A DNA stretch of 64,000 nt from Verrucomicrobiia bacterium (lineage in GTDB: Bacteria > Verrucomicrobiota > Verrucomicrobiia > Palsa-1439), in contig JAJVHY010000012.1 of the NCBI GenBank assembly GCA_022072455.1, positions 124,001 to 188,000 of the forward strand, in the 5' to 3' direction. The notes beneath the pieces were generated by a model. That model ran no database searches. It had not been told where the DNA came from and saw only the letters and a program-made list of their open reading frames with translations. Within the stretch, counting starts at the first letter, position 1. Each line of letters begins with the position of its first letter. Below are positions 44,686 to 52,499 of the stretch, piece by piece. A program made the position numbers and the translations under genes.

Positions 44686-45819
44686 TTAGAGCGTTCTCTG
44701 ATGTTCTGCCGACTTTTTGACCAGTGCGTTCATGAGCTTGTCGAACGCTTGGTTGAATTTCTCAACGCCCTCGTCCTCAAGTTGCTGGGTTACCTGATCA
44801 ATGTTGAGCCCGAGTTCCGGCAAGCGCTGCATGACCCAACCGGCTCGCTCGACATCCTGTTCGAGACGTGCTTTCGGTTCGCCGTGGTCGCGGTACGCAT
44901 CGAGGGTCTCGACCGTGACGGTATTGATCGTGTCCGGCCCGATCAGCGCTTCGACGTATTTCAAATCGCTGTAGTCCGGGTTCTTGGTGCTGGTGCTGGC
45001 CCATAACAGCCGTTGGACGCGAGCGCCCCGGCCGGCCAGTTTCGCAAATCGCTCACTCGCGAAGATTTCCTTGTAGATTTGGTAGGCCATGATCGCGCTG
45101 GCGATGGCAACCTGTCCCTGCACCTTCTTCGCGACAGCCGCTTCCTTGCCGCCGCGCGCGATGAGTTTCTCCAACGACGGATCGACCAGCGCATCCATGC
45201 GGCTCACAAAGAAGCTGGCCACGGAGGCGACATGTTCTATGGACTTCCCCTCGTGCGCACGCGCTTCCATGCCGGCGAGGTAGGCGGCCGCCACTTGCCG
45301 GTAACGTGGCAATCCGAAGAGCAACGTGATGTTGACGTTGATGCCCTCGCTGATGAGTTGCTGGATGGCGGGCAGCCCTGCCGCCGTCGCCGGGACTTTG
45401 ATGAACACGTTGGGCCGGTCCAAGGCGGCCCACAACCGGCGGGCTTCCTCAATCGTGCCGGTGGTGTCATGCGCCAGGTGAGGATTGACCTCAAGGCTGA
45501 CATAGCCATCCTTGGCATCCTCCGTGTCGTACACGGGACGGAACACGTCGGCGGCGCTCTGCACGTCGCGCTGGCTGAGGGTCTCGTAAACTGCATTCGT
45601 GTCCTTCCCCGCAAGGGCCAGGGCGCGAATGTCCTCGTCGTAATTCTGGCTGCCGGCGATGGCCTTCTCGAAGATGGACGGATTCGAGGTCATCCCTCGC
45701 AATCCATCTTCCTCAATCAAACGCCGTAGCGCGCCACTGGCGATCAGGTCGCGCCGGGTGTAGTCCAACCAGATGGACTGGCCGAACTCTTTCAGCTTCA
45801 ACAGGGGGTTCTCTTTCAT
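44686..45819 (-). CDS. tal: Transaldolase
   Basis: A 377-residue transaldolase of the longer TAL type: IWLDYTRRDLI and GMTSNPSIFEKAI near the N-terminus, then PNVFIKVPATAAGLPAI with the Schiff-base Lys near 143, NVNITLLF and RLLWASTSTKNPDYSDLKYV. It moves a three-carbon unit between sugar phosphates of the pentose phosphate pathway. It precedes the PtsI-like gene by 8 bases and likely shares its mRNA. Full length. Confidence 0.93.
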   Translation of the reverse strand: MKENPLLKLKEFGQSIWLDYTRRDLIASGALRRLIEEDGLRGMTSNPSIFEKAIAGSQNYDEDIRALALAGKDTNAVYETLSQRDVQSAADVFRPVYDTEDAKDGYVSLEVNPHLAHDTTGTIEEARRLWAALDRPNVFIKVPATAAGLPAIQQLISEGINVNITLLFGLPRYRQVAAAYLAGMEARAHEGKSIEHVASVASFFVSRMDALVDPSLEKLIARGGKEAAVAKKVQGQVAIASAIMAYQIYKEIFASERFAKLAGRGARVQRLLWASTSTKNPDYSDLKYVEALIGPDTINTVTVETLDAYRDHGEPKARLEQDVERAGWVMQRLPELGLNIDQVTQQLEDEGVEKFNQAFDKLMNALVKKSAEHQRTL

Positions 45820-45880
45820 AATGGTATCCCGGGATGCTCGCTATGAGCACCGGTGACGTCTTTTAGTTGTACCGCCCGCC

Positions 45881-46117
45881 TCACAAGTCCGCATGCGTGC
45901 CGTCGCAGAACGGCGCGGTATGGGTGTGCTTGCACTGGCAGAGCGCGACCCGTTTGGCCGCGTCGAGCTTGAATTCCAGCGGCTCGAAGCCCGTTCCTTT
46001 GTGCGAACCATCGCAAAACGGCTGGTTCTTTGACCGCCCACACCGACACCACCAGTATGTCCCTGCTGCCAGGTCCAACACGGCCGGTTCTTTTGCTGCA
46101 ATGATAGGTTCAGGCAT
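45881..46117 (-). CDS. Double CDGSH iron-sulfur protein
   Basis: A 78-residue protein with two CDGSH-type motifs, CRCGRSKNQPFCDGSH and CQCKHTHTAPFCDGTH. Each provides the three Cys and one His that hold a 2Fe-2S cluster. It has its own AAAGGAG ribosome site 8 bases before the ATG at 46117. The frame is also open upstream without a stop into the flavin reductase reading frame, so a fusion product is possible. These small proteins are thought to act in electron transfer or iron and redox sensing. Confidence 0.88.
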   Translation of the reverse strand: MPEPIIAAKEPAVLDLAAGTYWWCRCGRSKNQPFCDGSHKGTGFEPLEFKLDAAKRVALCQCKHTHTAPFCDGTHADL

Positions 46118-46145
46118 TGTGATTCTCCTTTGTTGTTGAGGTTGC

Positions 46146-46873
46146 TTAGTATCCCGTGAACTTCGTCTGTCCATATACGCTTTCCGTCCATGCCGGCTTC
46201 GTGCAGCGCGTGGGTCACGCCTTCGACAAACCGGGGGCGGACCAGCGACATAACAGCCCCCGGCCGGTTCTTCCGGCAAATGCTGCCGCACGAAGTTCAC
46301 ATCCACATAACCTGTCAGACCGTTCCAGCCGGTCTTGGATTTCTCCGGCTGCGTCATCGTGGCCAGCAGGTGAAAACTCGCATCGTCTTTCGCCCACGCT
46401 TCCAGTTCCTCCAGAAACGCCGCCTGTTCGGGACAGCGATTCGCGTACACCAGCGTCAGATGCCGGGCCGACGACTGTTCCCGGGCATGCTTGATCATGC
46501 TGCGAAACGGCGTGATGCCAATCCCGCCTGCAAACAAGACCACCGGCGCGTCCGAGTCTGGATCAAGGAGGAAGTTCCCTGACGGACCGTTGACGTTTAC
46601 CGGCGTGCCGATGGGTACGTCGGCCAAGCTCCTTTTGAAGGCGCTCCCCGTCATGCGCACGGCAATCAGCACGAAGGGATCAGCCGGCGCGGAGGCGATG
46701 GAAAACGACCGCACGTTGCCTTTCGGATCGGGATACGGCGGATCGGTCAGCCCAACACGAACGAACTGCCCCGGCTGGAATGAAAAACTCTGTCCCGCCA
46801 AATCCAAACGGAAGCTCATGGTCGCTTCCGCGACCTGCTTCCTTTCCGCAAGCTGGAATGTGAATTTCGCCAT
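46146..46873 (-). pseudogene. FAD/NAD(P)-binding oxidoreductase, apparent frameshift near the C-terminus
   Basis: From the ATG at 46873 the frame encodes a ferredoxin-reductase-like protein: an FAD domain with NVRSFSIASAP, an NAD domain with VLFAGGIGITPFRSM and the C-terminal GCYVAGPP. After a run of five G (46233-46237 on the plus strand) the expected FVEGVTHALHEAG continues in another frame, indicating an extra base. Without correction the frame runs on through basic low-complexity residues into the CDGSH gene as a 330-residue fusion. Corrected, the frame passes DEVHG and then continues antisense to nothing recognisable. A sequencing error is possible. Confidence 0.7.
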
Positions 46874-46910
46874 AGCGTTTGTAGTCTCCGCCTAAAGACT
46901 GATGGTTGCA

Positions 46911-46994
46911 ACACGTTCCGGAGTCGTCCATGTGAAACTTCGCTTCACAGATGGAGATGACCAGCGGCCTCCGGTTGATACAACACTTCCTCGG
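46911..46994 (-). repeat. Direct repeat copy 1: duplicated 3' end of rnk
   Basis: On the minus strand this reads the last codons of the Rnk-like gene (VLYQPEAAGHLHL, stop) and about 35 bases beyond, without the rest of the gene. It lies right after the gdh stop. The matching copy is at 48361-48444, with roughly nine differences in 84 bases and a distance of 1450 bases. Confidence 0.85.
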
Positions 46995-46995
46995 C

Positions 46996-48261
46996 TCAAG
47001 GGAATAGACCCCGTAGTTGCTTGGCGTGAGCGATTTTGCTGATGCCAAGCGCCAGCGCGGCGTCCCGCATGTAAAGATTGTGCTTCTTGGAAAACTGGAG
47101 GACCTGGTGGAGGGCGGTCTCCAATTGCCGGTAGAGCTTGTCGTTTACTTCGGCTTCCGTCCAGAAGAAGCTTTGCAGATCCTGCACCCATTCAAAGTAG
47201 CTCACGATCACGCCGCCGGCGTTGCAGAGAATGTCGGGGATAAGGAAGATTGCCGGATTCTGCCGCAGAATCTCGTCCGCTTCGTACGTGGTCGGACCGT
47301 TGGCGGCTTCGGCCAGCACCCGGCATTTCAGCTTGCGGATGTTCTTCTCGGTGATCTGGCGTTCGAGCGCAGCCGGGATGAGTACATCGCACTCCAGTTC
47401 CAACAGTTGCTCGTTGGTAATGCGGTCGCCGACGCCTTTCAGCTCGCCGAAATGCTTGTGCGTGGCGGCATAGTCGATCAACGCGTTCACGTCGAGTCCT
47501 TGTGGATTGTAGAACCCGCCGGTGTAATCGCTCACGGCGACCACTTTCGCGCCAAACCGGTGCAACTGCTGCGCGGCCACCGAGCCGACGTTGCCGAAAC
47601 CTTGCACGACGATCCGCGAACCTTCGGATGGCATCTTCAGATTTTCCAGCGTGCGGTTGACAAGATACGCCACGCCCCGGCCCGTCGCTTCGCGGCGACC
47701 GGCTGAGCCACCGAGAGCGACCGGCTTGCCGGTCACGATTTGCGGGACGGGATTCCCCACGTGCATTGAGTACGTGTCCATCATCCAGGCCATGACCTGC
47801 TCGTTCGTACCGAGGTCCGGCGCCATCACGTCGATGTGCGGCCCGATGAACGGGATCATCTCCTGGGTATAGCGTCGCGTCATCCGTTCGAGTTCGCCGC
47901 TGCTCATCTGGCGCGGGTCGCATGTGACTCCGCCTTTTGCGCCCCCGTACGGCAGTCCGCACAGTGAACACTTCCAGCTCATCCACATTGCCAACGCCGC
48001 CACTTCGCCGAGTGTCACCTCAGGGTGATACCGGAGACCGCCCTTGGTCGGCCCGACCGACAAATGATGCTGCACCCGGTATCCCGTGAACATCTCCGTG
48101 TGTCCGTCGTCCATTCGGGTCGGGATGGTCACGATGAACGCGCGTCGGGGCACTTTGGTACGGGCGCGTTCGCCTTGCGGGAGATTGAGGAAGTCGGCAA
48201 CACGATCATACTGCTGACAGGCCATCGCGAATGCCGGTGACTGCATGAATGCATCAATCAT
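46996..48261 (-). CDS. gdhA: Glutamate dehydrogenase (Glu/Leu/Phe/Val family)
   Basis: A 421-residue protein with KGGLRYHP near 85-92, LPYGGAKGGV with the catalytic Lys near 125, MAPDLGTNEQVM and the Rossmann loop VVQGFGNVGSVAA near 225. AEAANGPTT follows further on. It interconverts glutamate and 2-oxoglutarate. A strong AGGAAGG site precedes the ATG at 48261. The gene lies precisely between two copies of the rnk 3' end, hinting that it was inserted there by recombination. It ends 1 base or so from the downstream repeat copy. Confidence 0.94.
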   Translation of the reverse strand: MIDAFMQSPAFAMACQQYDRVADFLNLPQGERARTKVPRRAFIVTIPTRMDDGHTEMFTGYRVQHHLSVGPTKGGLRYHPEVTLGEVAALAMWMSWKCSLCGLPYGGAKGGVTCDPRQMSSGELERMTRRYTQEMIPFIGPHIDVMAPDLGTNEQVMAWMMDTYSMHVGNPVPQIVTGKPVALGGSAGRREATGRGVAYLVNRTLENLKMPSEGSRIVVQGFGNVGSVAAQQLHRFGAKVVAVSDYTGGFYNPQGLDVNALIDYAATHKHFGELKGVGDRITNEQLLELECDVLIPAALERQITEKNIRKLKCRVLAEAANGPTTYEADEILRQNPAIFLIPDILCNAGGVIVSYFEWVQDLQSFFWTEAEVNDKLYRQLETALHQVLQFSKKHNLYMRDAALALGISKIAHAKQLRGLFP

Positions 48262-48300
48262 GAATGTGCCTTCCTCAAAGGGAACACGCGCATCTCAGCG

Positions 48301-48322
48301 GTATTCTTTGGCCTGAGAATAC
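48301..48322. promoter_or_regulatory. Inverted repeat upstream of gdh
   Basis: GTATTCT-N8-AGAATAC is a perfect 7-bp inverted repeat 40 bases upstream of the gdh ATG. It is a candidate operator or a hairpin in the leader; no binding protein can be named. Confidence 0.4.
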
Positions 48323-48360
48323 TACGTCTCCCTCAATTGTTTCTAGCCCCATTGTTGGAC

Positions 48361-48444
48361 ACGCGCTCCGGAGTCGTCCGCATGAAACTGCGCTTCATAG
48401 ATGGAGATGGCCAGCGGCCTCCGGTTGATACAACACTTTCTCGA
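48361..48444 (-). repeat. Direct repeat copy 2: native 3' end of rnk
   Basis: This is the last part of the intact Rnk-like coding sequence plus about 35 bases of 3' flank. It matches 46911-46994 in the same orientation at about 89 percent by eye. Confidence 0.85.
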
Positions 48445-48811
48445 CCCGCAGGCGCACCGAACCGGCAGGCACGTTCCACGAGAATTCATCGCCGACGCGC
48501 TGGCCGAGCATCGCCGTGCCAATCGGCGCGACCACGGAAATTTTGTCGTGCTCGATGTCGGCATTGCCGGGGAAGACCAGCGTGAAGGTCATTTCTTCGT
48601 CGGCGTCCAAGTCGCGCAGCCGCGCCTTGGAATTCATGGTGATCACATCCGGCGGCACGTCCGCCGGCAGGACCACGCGGGCGTTTTCCAGTTCGGACCG
48701 CAACGCCCGCAGGTCTTCCCGTGAGTCCTCCAGGCCTTCGAGGAGCGTGCGGAGTCGCTTCAAGTCGGGTTCAGTGATGTAAACAAGCCGTGTCTTTGTG
48801 ATGGTTTTCAT
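48395..48811 (-). CDS. rnk: Rnk/GreA-type nucleoside diphosphate kinase regulator
   Basis: A 138-residue protein with an N-terminal coiled coil (DLKRLRTLLEGLEDSREDLRALRSELENA) and a GreA/GreB C-terminal-like domain (ITMNSKARLRDLDADEEMTFTLVFPGNAD, SVVAPIGTAMLGQRVGD). This matches Rnk, which binds RNA polymerase near the secondary channel. No clear ribosome site precedes the ATG at 48811, and the frame is open upstream into a truncated dehydrogenase gene, so it may be made as a 278-residue fusion from 49231. Its 3' end is duplicated beyond gdh. Confidence 0.85.
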   Translation of the reverse strand: MKTITKTRLVYITEPDLKRLRTLLEGLEDSREDLRALRSELENARVVLPADVPPDVITMNSKARLRDLDADEEMTFTLVFPGNADIEHDKISVVAPIGTAMLGQRVGDEFSWNVPAGSVRLRVEKVLYQPEAAGHLHL

Positions 48812-49231
48812 AGTGCTTTCGCTTTCATTGGTTGATTGTGGTGTCCCGCCGCGACTGGCCGCGAAGATCGGCAGCGTGTCCAGGTCCGTCAGATCGAGCA
48901 CGACATTGATCCGATGTCGCCGCAACAGCCGGTGATACTCCGCCGTGTCGTCCGGAAAATCGAACCGGCGGCGGATGAAGTCATAATGCAGTTTCTGCGG
49001 CGTGAGTTGCCGATTATGGAGCAGACCGTCCTGCTGATCCACGCAGACCAGGCTCTTCCAGTATCCGCGGATCGGTTTCAAGCGCCGCAGAAACGCCTGC
49101 GCCACATGCCCCGACGCGCCCAGAATCAGCAGGTTCGGCGACCCGCCGGCTTCCGCGTGTATCTCGCGCGTCGGCGCGAACGCCCTGACTTCACTGCCGG
49201 CAGAAGTGGTTGTTGAGGTTTCTCGAAACAT
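48812..49231 (-). pseudogene. Truncated Rossmann-fold dehydrogenase, in frame with rnk
   Basis: From an ATG at 49231 with a very strong AGGAGGAG site, the frame encodes about 125 residues with PNLLILGASGHVAQAFLRRL (NAD(P)-binding loop), LVCVDQQDG and INVVLDLTDLDTLPIFAA. This resembles the N-terminal third of saccharopine-dehydrogenase-like proteins. It then breaks off into SRGGTPQSTNESEST and joins the Rnk start without a stop codon. The rest of the enzyme is missing. Either a deletion left a remnant that still drives rnk translation, or the fusion is functional. Confidence 0.65.
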
Positions 49232-49244
49232 GATGCTCCTCCTG

Positions 49245-49601
49245 TTATGGGCCGATTCTTTCCAGCTCGACTGTTCCTCTCTGGAAAGCGAACCCGCGCT
49301 GCGGACGCGCCCGCCGTGCAAGCAAACTTGTCTTTCGTTTACGGAGACGGCGTTCGATCTTTTCCGCCACGGCGTCGAGCGCCGTGAGCGCATCGGTGGC
49401 GGTGTGCTCGGCATGCAAGTCGCGACCGGGAATCTCGTAATGGACGCGGACGATAAACTGCGCGAGGGTCGGGCGGTGGAGATGCACTCGCGCCCGGAGC
49501 GCCTGCGGCGCGTATTTGGCGACGCGGCCAATCTTCGTGTAGATGGCTTGCTTCAAGTCATCATCGAGCGCCACGCGTTTGGTGTGAATCAGGATGTTCA
49601 T
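49245..49601 (-). CDS. hpf: Ribosome hibernation promoting factor (short HPF/RaiA)
   Basis: A 118-residue protein with the S30AE fold: MNILIHTKRVALDDDLKQAIYTKIGRVAKYAP, then HLHRPTLAQFIVRVHYEIPGRDLHAEHTATDALTALDAV and an RRLRKRK basic tail. It lacks the C-terminal extension of long HPF. It binds the 30S subunit and dimerises or silences ribosomes in slow growth. The GGAGGA site is inside the end of the upstream receiver gene and the starts overlap (ATGA). Confidence 0.88.
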   Translation of the reverse strand: MNILIHTKRVALDDDLKQAIYTKIGRVAKYAPQALRARVHLHRPTLAQFIVRVHYEIPGRDLHAEHTATDALTALDAVAEKIERRLRKRKTSLLARRARPQRGFAFQRGTVELERIGP

Positions 49602-50074
49602 GCTCGTTTTTCCTCCACAGTTGATTGTCGCATCGCTTCCCGGACCAAGTCTAAGAACTGCTCCACCCGGAAGGGGCGTTCGAGATAGGCAAAACAATCC
49701 GTCTTTTGCGCAAACTCGATGCCCGGAGCTTCCGCGACAGCGATGACTCGAAGATTGGGAAACTCCGACCGGCGAGCGCGAGCTAATGTACCGGCGCCGA
49801 GTTGAATGACGGAAGTGCTGGCGACGACCACGCGGAATGAACCGTCGCCGCGCCGGAGTGTGTCGAGCGCCTCTCGCAGACTGCCAGCCCCGCACGCGGG
49901 CAGTCCGTGGTTGTTCAGGAGATAAACGAACGTGATGAGTGGGGCGATGTTCTCGTCCACAACCAGTACCGCCGGGCCCTCACGCTTGCCGGGTTTCAGG
50001 CGCGGTCTGTCGCTCAACCACGGGCTGAGATCGTGCAACCATGTCGTGTACCTGTATCCGCTGAACGCATTCAT
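49598..50074 (-). CDS. Receiver-like protein without phospho-acceptor Asp
   Basis: A 158-residue protein whose residues 40-150 follow the response-regulator fold: AVLVVDENIAPLITFVYLLNNHG at the first strand, ACGAGSLREALDTL, RVVVASTSV and LRVIAVAEA. The strand that should end in the phosphorylated Asp reads VVVASTSV, with no Asp, and the usual KP motif is LERPF. It is therefore a pseudo-receiver. It overlaps the true receiver upstream and HPF downstream by ATGA each, so the three are co-translated. Confidence 0.75.
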   Translation of the reverse strand: MNAFSGYRYTTWLHDLSPWLSDRPRLKPGKREGPAVLVVDENIAPLITFVYLLNNHGLPACGAGSLREALDTLRRGDGSFRVVVASTSVIQLGAGTLARARRSEFPNLRVIAVAEAPGIEFAQKTDCFAYLERPFRVEQFLDLVREAMRQSTVEEKRA

Positions 50075-50466
50075 GCCACCATCACCTCCGCTTCGGTCAC
50101 ACCGCTCAAGGCGGCTTGCACTGCCGAGGTGATAAGCGCACCGCTCAAGGGTTTCTCCAGTACTGCCGCCGCACCCCACAGCACCGCCGCGTCCCGGACA
50201 TCCTCATCGTAAAACGGGGTCATCAGGATGACTGGCAACTGCGGATACCGGCGGTGGATATGCTGTAACAGTTCCAGCCCGTTCATGCGGGGCATCTCCA
50301 TGTCGCTGAGCACGACGGTCACGTCTTCCGTGGCCAAGAGGTTCATGGCTTCGTCACCGCTGGCGGCTTCCAGCGGCTCAAATCCCTGTCGCCAGAGCAA
50401 GCGCGCAGCGGCTTGCCGGTGCTGGGGATGATCGTCCACTACGAGGACTCGAATGTTTGGATTCAT
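50071..50466 (-). CDS. Single-domain response regulator
   Basis: A 131-residue receiver: VLVVDDHPQHRQAAARLLWRQGFEP with the acidic pair near 9-10, VTVVLSDMEMPRMNG with the phospho-acceptor Asp near 54, VILMTPFYDED with the switch Thr, and LEKPLSG with the conserved Lys. No output domain. The frame continues upstream but only as non-homologous sequence; the ATG at 50466 has a weak AGAGAGAA site. It may act as a phosphorelay shuttle or by protein contact. It is coupled to the pseudo-receiver. Confidence 0.88.
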   Translation of the reverse strand: MNPNIRVLVVDDHPQHRQAAARLLWRQGFEPLEAASGDEAMNLLATEDVTVVLSDMEMPRMNGLELLQHIHRRYPQLPVILMTPFYDEDVRDAAVLWGAAAVLEKPLSGALITSAVQAALSGVTEAEVMVA

Positions 50467-50498
50467 GATATGTTCTCTCTTGCTTGACTTGTTTTGCT

Positions 50499-50927
50499 TT
50501 ACCAACCGTCCCATACCGGCGAGGAACGCCACGCTGGCGTCGCGCCGGTCAGCGCCCGATGCACTGCGCCGAGGAATTCGTCCAGCTCCAGCGGCTTGCA
50601 CAGATACTGAAACGCTCCGTTGTGCATCGCCTCGCCCAACTCGCACCAGTCGCCAAACGCCGTGATGACGATGACCGGCAATTCTGGGAAGTCCTGCTTC
50701 AAAATGGTCAGCAACTGTGTGCCCTTAAGGCCCGGCATCAACACATCCGTGACCACGAGGTCGGGCGGCGGTTCTCCCGTGCTGAGATACGTCAGCGCAG
50801 TCGCTGCGTCGGGCTTGGCGATCACGGTATAACCGTTGCGTTGCAGCAGCTTGGTCAACGCCGTGCGCAACTCGTCATCGTCGTCCACGAGAAGGACCCG
50901 GTAGTTTTTTTGTGTCGTGTCTTTCAT
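50499..50927 (-). CDS. Single-domain response regulator, tandem copy 1
   Basis: A 142-residue receiver, YRVLLVDDDDELRTALTKLLQRNGYTV, with DLVVTDVLMPGLKG (Asp acceptor), VIVITAFGDW and LCKPLELDEF. It is highly similar to the next gene, down to the upstream DNA. The ATG at 50927 lies 12 bases after a GG-N10-GC element and has no ribosome site; an ATG at 50999 is also in frame. No output domain is present. Confidence 0.88.
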   Translation of the reverse strand: MKDTTQKNYRVLLVDDDDELRTALTKLLQRNGYTVIAKPDAATALTYLSTGEPPPDLVVTDVLMPGLKGTQLLTILKQDFPELPVIVITAFGDWCELGEAMHNGAFQYLCKPLELDEFLGAVHRALTGATPAWRSSPVWDGW

Positions 50928-50939
50928 GCCTGTCGCTTT

Positions 50940-50955
50940 AGCAACGACAATGCCA
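50940..50955 (-). promoter_or_regulatory. Sigma-54-like -24/-12 element, copy 1
   Basis: On the minus strand TGGCAT-N5-TTGCT gives GG and GC separated by 10 bases, the sigma-54 spacing, ending 12 bases before the ATG. The same layout precedes the paralogous regulator at 51592. Transcription from it would be nearly leaderless. Confidence 0.45.
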
Positions 50956-51184
50956 GCGCCAGAAAAGCCCGATTTACTGAGGTTTCTGTGACGACTCATC
51001 CGGCAAACGCGACACGTCGCCGCACCCGCAGTGGGCGCAACGGCAAGTTGCCGCAGGCGACGCGCACGGGCTTCCGCGGTGTTGTTGGAGGAAGAAGTGA
51101 AGCGACCTCGCAGCTTCGCGGGTGTTGGATGAGTACTGCGGGCGAAAAGCCAGTCGCACGCTGGTCAGAGTGACCGGCCGGCCT

Positions 51185-51592
51185 CTACCGGCCTTGTACG
51201 ACCGGCCGGTGTTTCAAAGCGCGGCGCACCGTGTCGAGGAACGCCTCGATCTCCAGCGGTTTGCAGAGGTAGGCGGCCGCCCCCTTGCTGCGGGACTTGT
51301 AGTAACCACCAAGGTCTCCAAACGCTGTGATCAAGATCACTGGAAGATCGGGAATATCCGCTTTCAGGAGGTGAAGAAACTCCATGCCGTTAATATCCGG
51401 CATCACCACATCGCTAATGACCAGATCAAATGTCTCCTCGTTGCCGGCGAGACAACGGACGGCGCTGGTCACGTCGGGTTGGGCGGTGACGGAATAGCCT
51501 TCGTGCTGCAACAGTTTCGTCAGTGCCTTGCGCACTTCGTCGTCGTCATCCACCAGTAAGATGCGGTATTCTTTATCCGTGATCTGGCTCAT
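51185..51592 (-). CDS. Single-domain response regulator, tandem copy 2
   Basis: A 135-residue paralog of the preceding regulator: YRILLVDDDDEVRKALTKLLQHEGYSV, FDLVISDVVMPDINGMEF (Asp acceptor), VILITAFGD and LCKPLEIEAF. Upstream in-frame sequence shares only a short AG.VVAK..GM pattern with copy 1. The ATG at 51592 lies just after a -24/-12-like element and lacks a ribosome site. Together with copy 1 it is a tandem duplication. Confidence 0.88.
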   Translation of the reverse strand: MSQITDKEYRILLVDDDDEVRKALTKLLQHEGYSVTAQPDVTSAVRCLAGNEETFDLVISDVVMPDINGMEFLHLLKADIPDLPVILITAFGDLGGYYKSRSKGAAAYLCKPLEIEAFLDTVRRALKHRPVVQGR

Positions 51593-51604
51593 GCCGTCCC
51601 GCTT

Positions 51605-51620
51605 AGCTACGACTGTGCCA
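51605..51620 (-). promoter_or_regulatory. Sigma-54-like -24/-12 element, copy 2
   Basis: On the minus strand TGGCAC-N5-TAGCT has the GG-N10-GC spacing and ends about 12 bases before the ATG at 51592. It matches copy 1 in position; the flanking 60 bases are also conserved between the two. Confidence 0.45.
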
Positions 51621-51791
51621 GCGTTGGAATCGCACGAATGCAGAGGTTTTCGCAACGACTCGACGCGGAGGGCGACACGCTGCCGCACGCGCCCTGGGCG
51701 CAGCGGCAAGTTGTCGCAATGAAACGTAACGAACCGACGGATCATCACCGGATCGGTGGTCGGGACATGATGCCAGGCCGTTGTTGCCAAC

Positions 51792-52325
51792 TCAGACATT
51801 CCGGTTCTTCTTCGGGCGAAAGGCGCGCCCTGCCGAATTCGCTTTCCACGCGCGCACAGTGAGGACGGGACAGGATGCGTGACGCACCACGTATTCTGCG
51901 GTGCTACCGAGAAACACGCGCTTGAGCCCGGTGCGGCCATGGGTGGAAATGACAATCAAATCGATGCCCAACGTTCCGGCCGTCTCGACGATGACATCTC
52001 CCGGATGACCGTCTTTGATGACCGTCACGAGCGGCCGCTTGCTCCGAATCGAGCGGGCCAGATCGTCCAGTTTCTTCTTCCCGCTGCGTCGCAGATCTTC
52101 GATGAGCGCGGGATAATCCAACGCCGCGTAATCGCCGCTGGTAGGGTAATAATCGGCGTGAATCACATGCACCAACACGATGCCCGCTCGAAATTGCCGG
52201 GCAATCGGAAGCGCATAATTCAGCGCGTCCTCCGAGCACCAGGAAAAATCAATGGGCACGAGGATGTTTTTCAGCCGGAACGGCCAGGCGGCAACTTTTG
52301 GGTTGGACGTTGGTTTGCTGTTCAT
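51792..52325 (-). CDS. Universal stress protein (UspA family)
   Basis: A 177-residue protein: ILVPIDFSWCSEDALNYALPIARQF at the N-terminal strand, GHPGDVIVETA, and the ATP-binding-type loop STHGRTGLKRVFLGSTAEYVVRHASCPVLTV. The GxxG...GS pattern of ATP-binding UspA proteins is present. An AGGAGGG site lies 8 bases before the ATG at 52325. Expected cytoplasmic; member of the stress cluster. Confidence 0.9.
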   Translation of the reverse strand: MNSKPTSNPKVAAWPFRLKNILVPIDFSWCSEDALNYALPIARQFRAGIVLVHVIHADYYPTSGDYAALDYPALIEDLRRSGKKKLDDLARSIRSKRPLVTVIKDGHPGDVIVETAGTLGIDLIVISTHGRTGLKRVFLGSTAEYVVRHASCPVLTVRAWKANSAGRAFRPKKNRNV

Positions 52326-52499
52326 ACTGATACCCTCCTGTGATCGATGGTTTTGCCAGTCGAATTTGTCTCCCGCTTCTCCATTTGGCAGTTCCAACGA
52401 GAACTTTTCAAGGAAACTCTCGCGAAAGATCAGTGGCTCAACGCCACCACAGCGATTCAATCGGGAGCAAAATTCTCAACCTGTCAGAGATTAGGTTAA

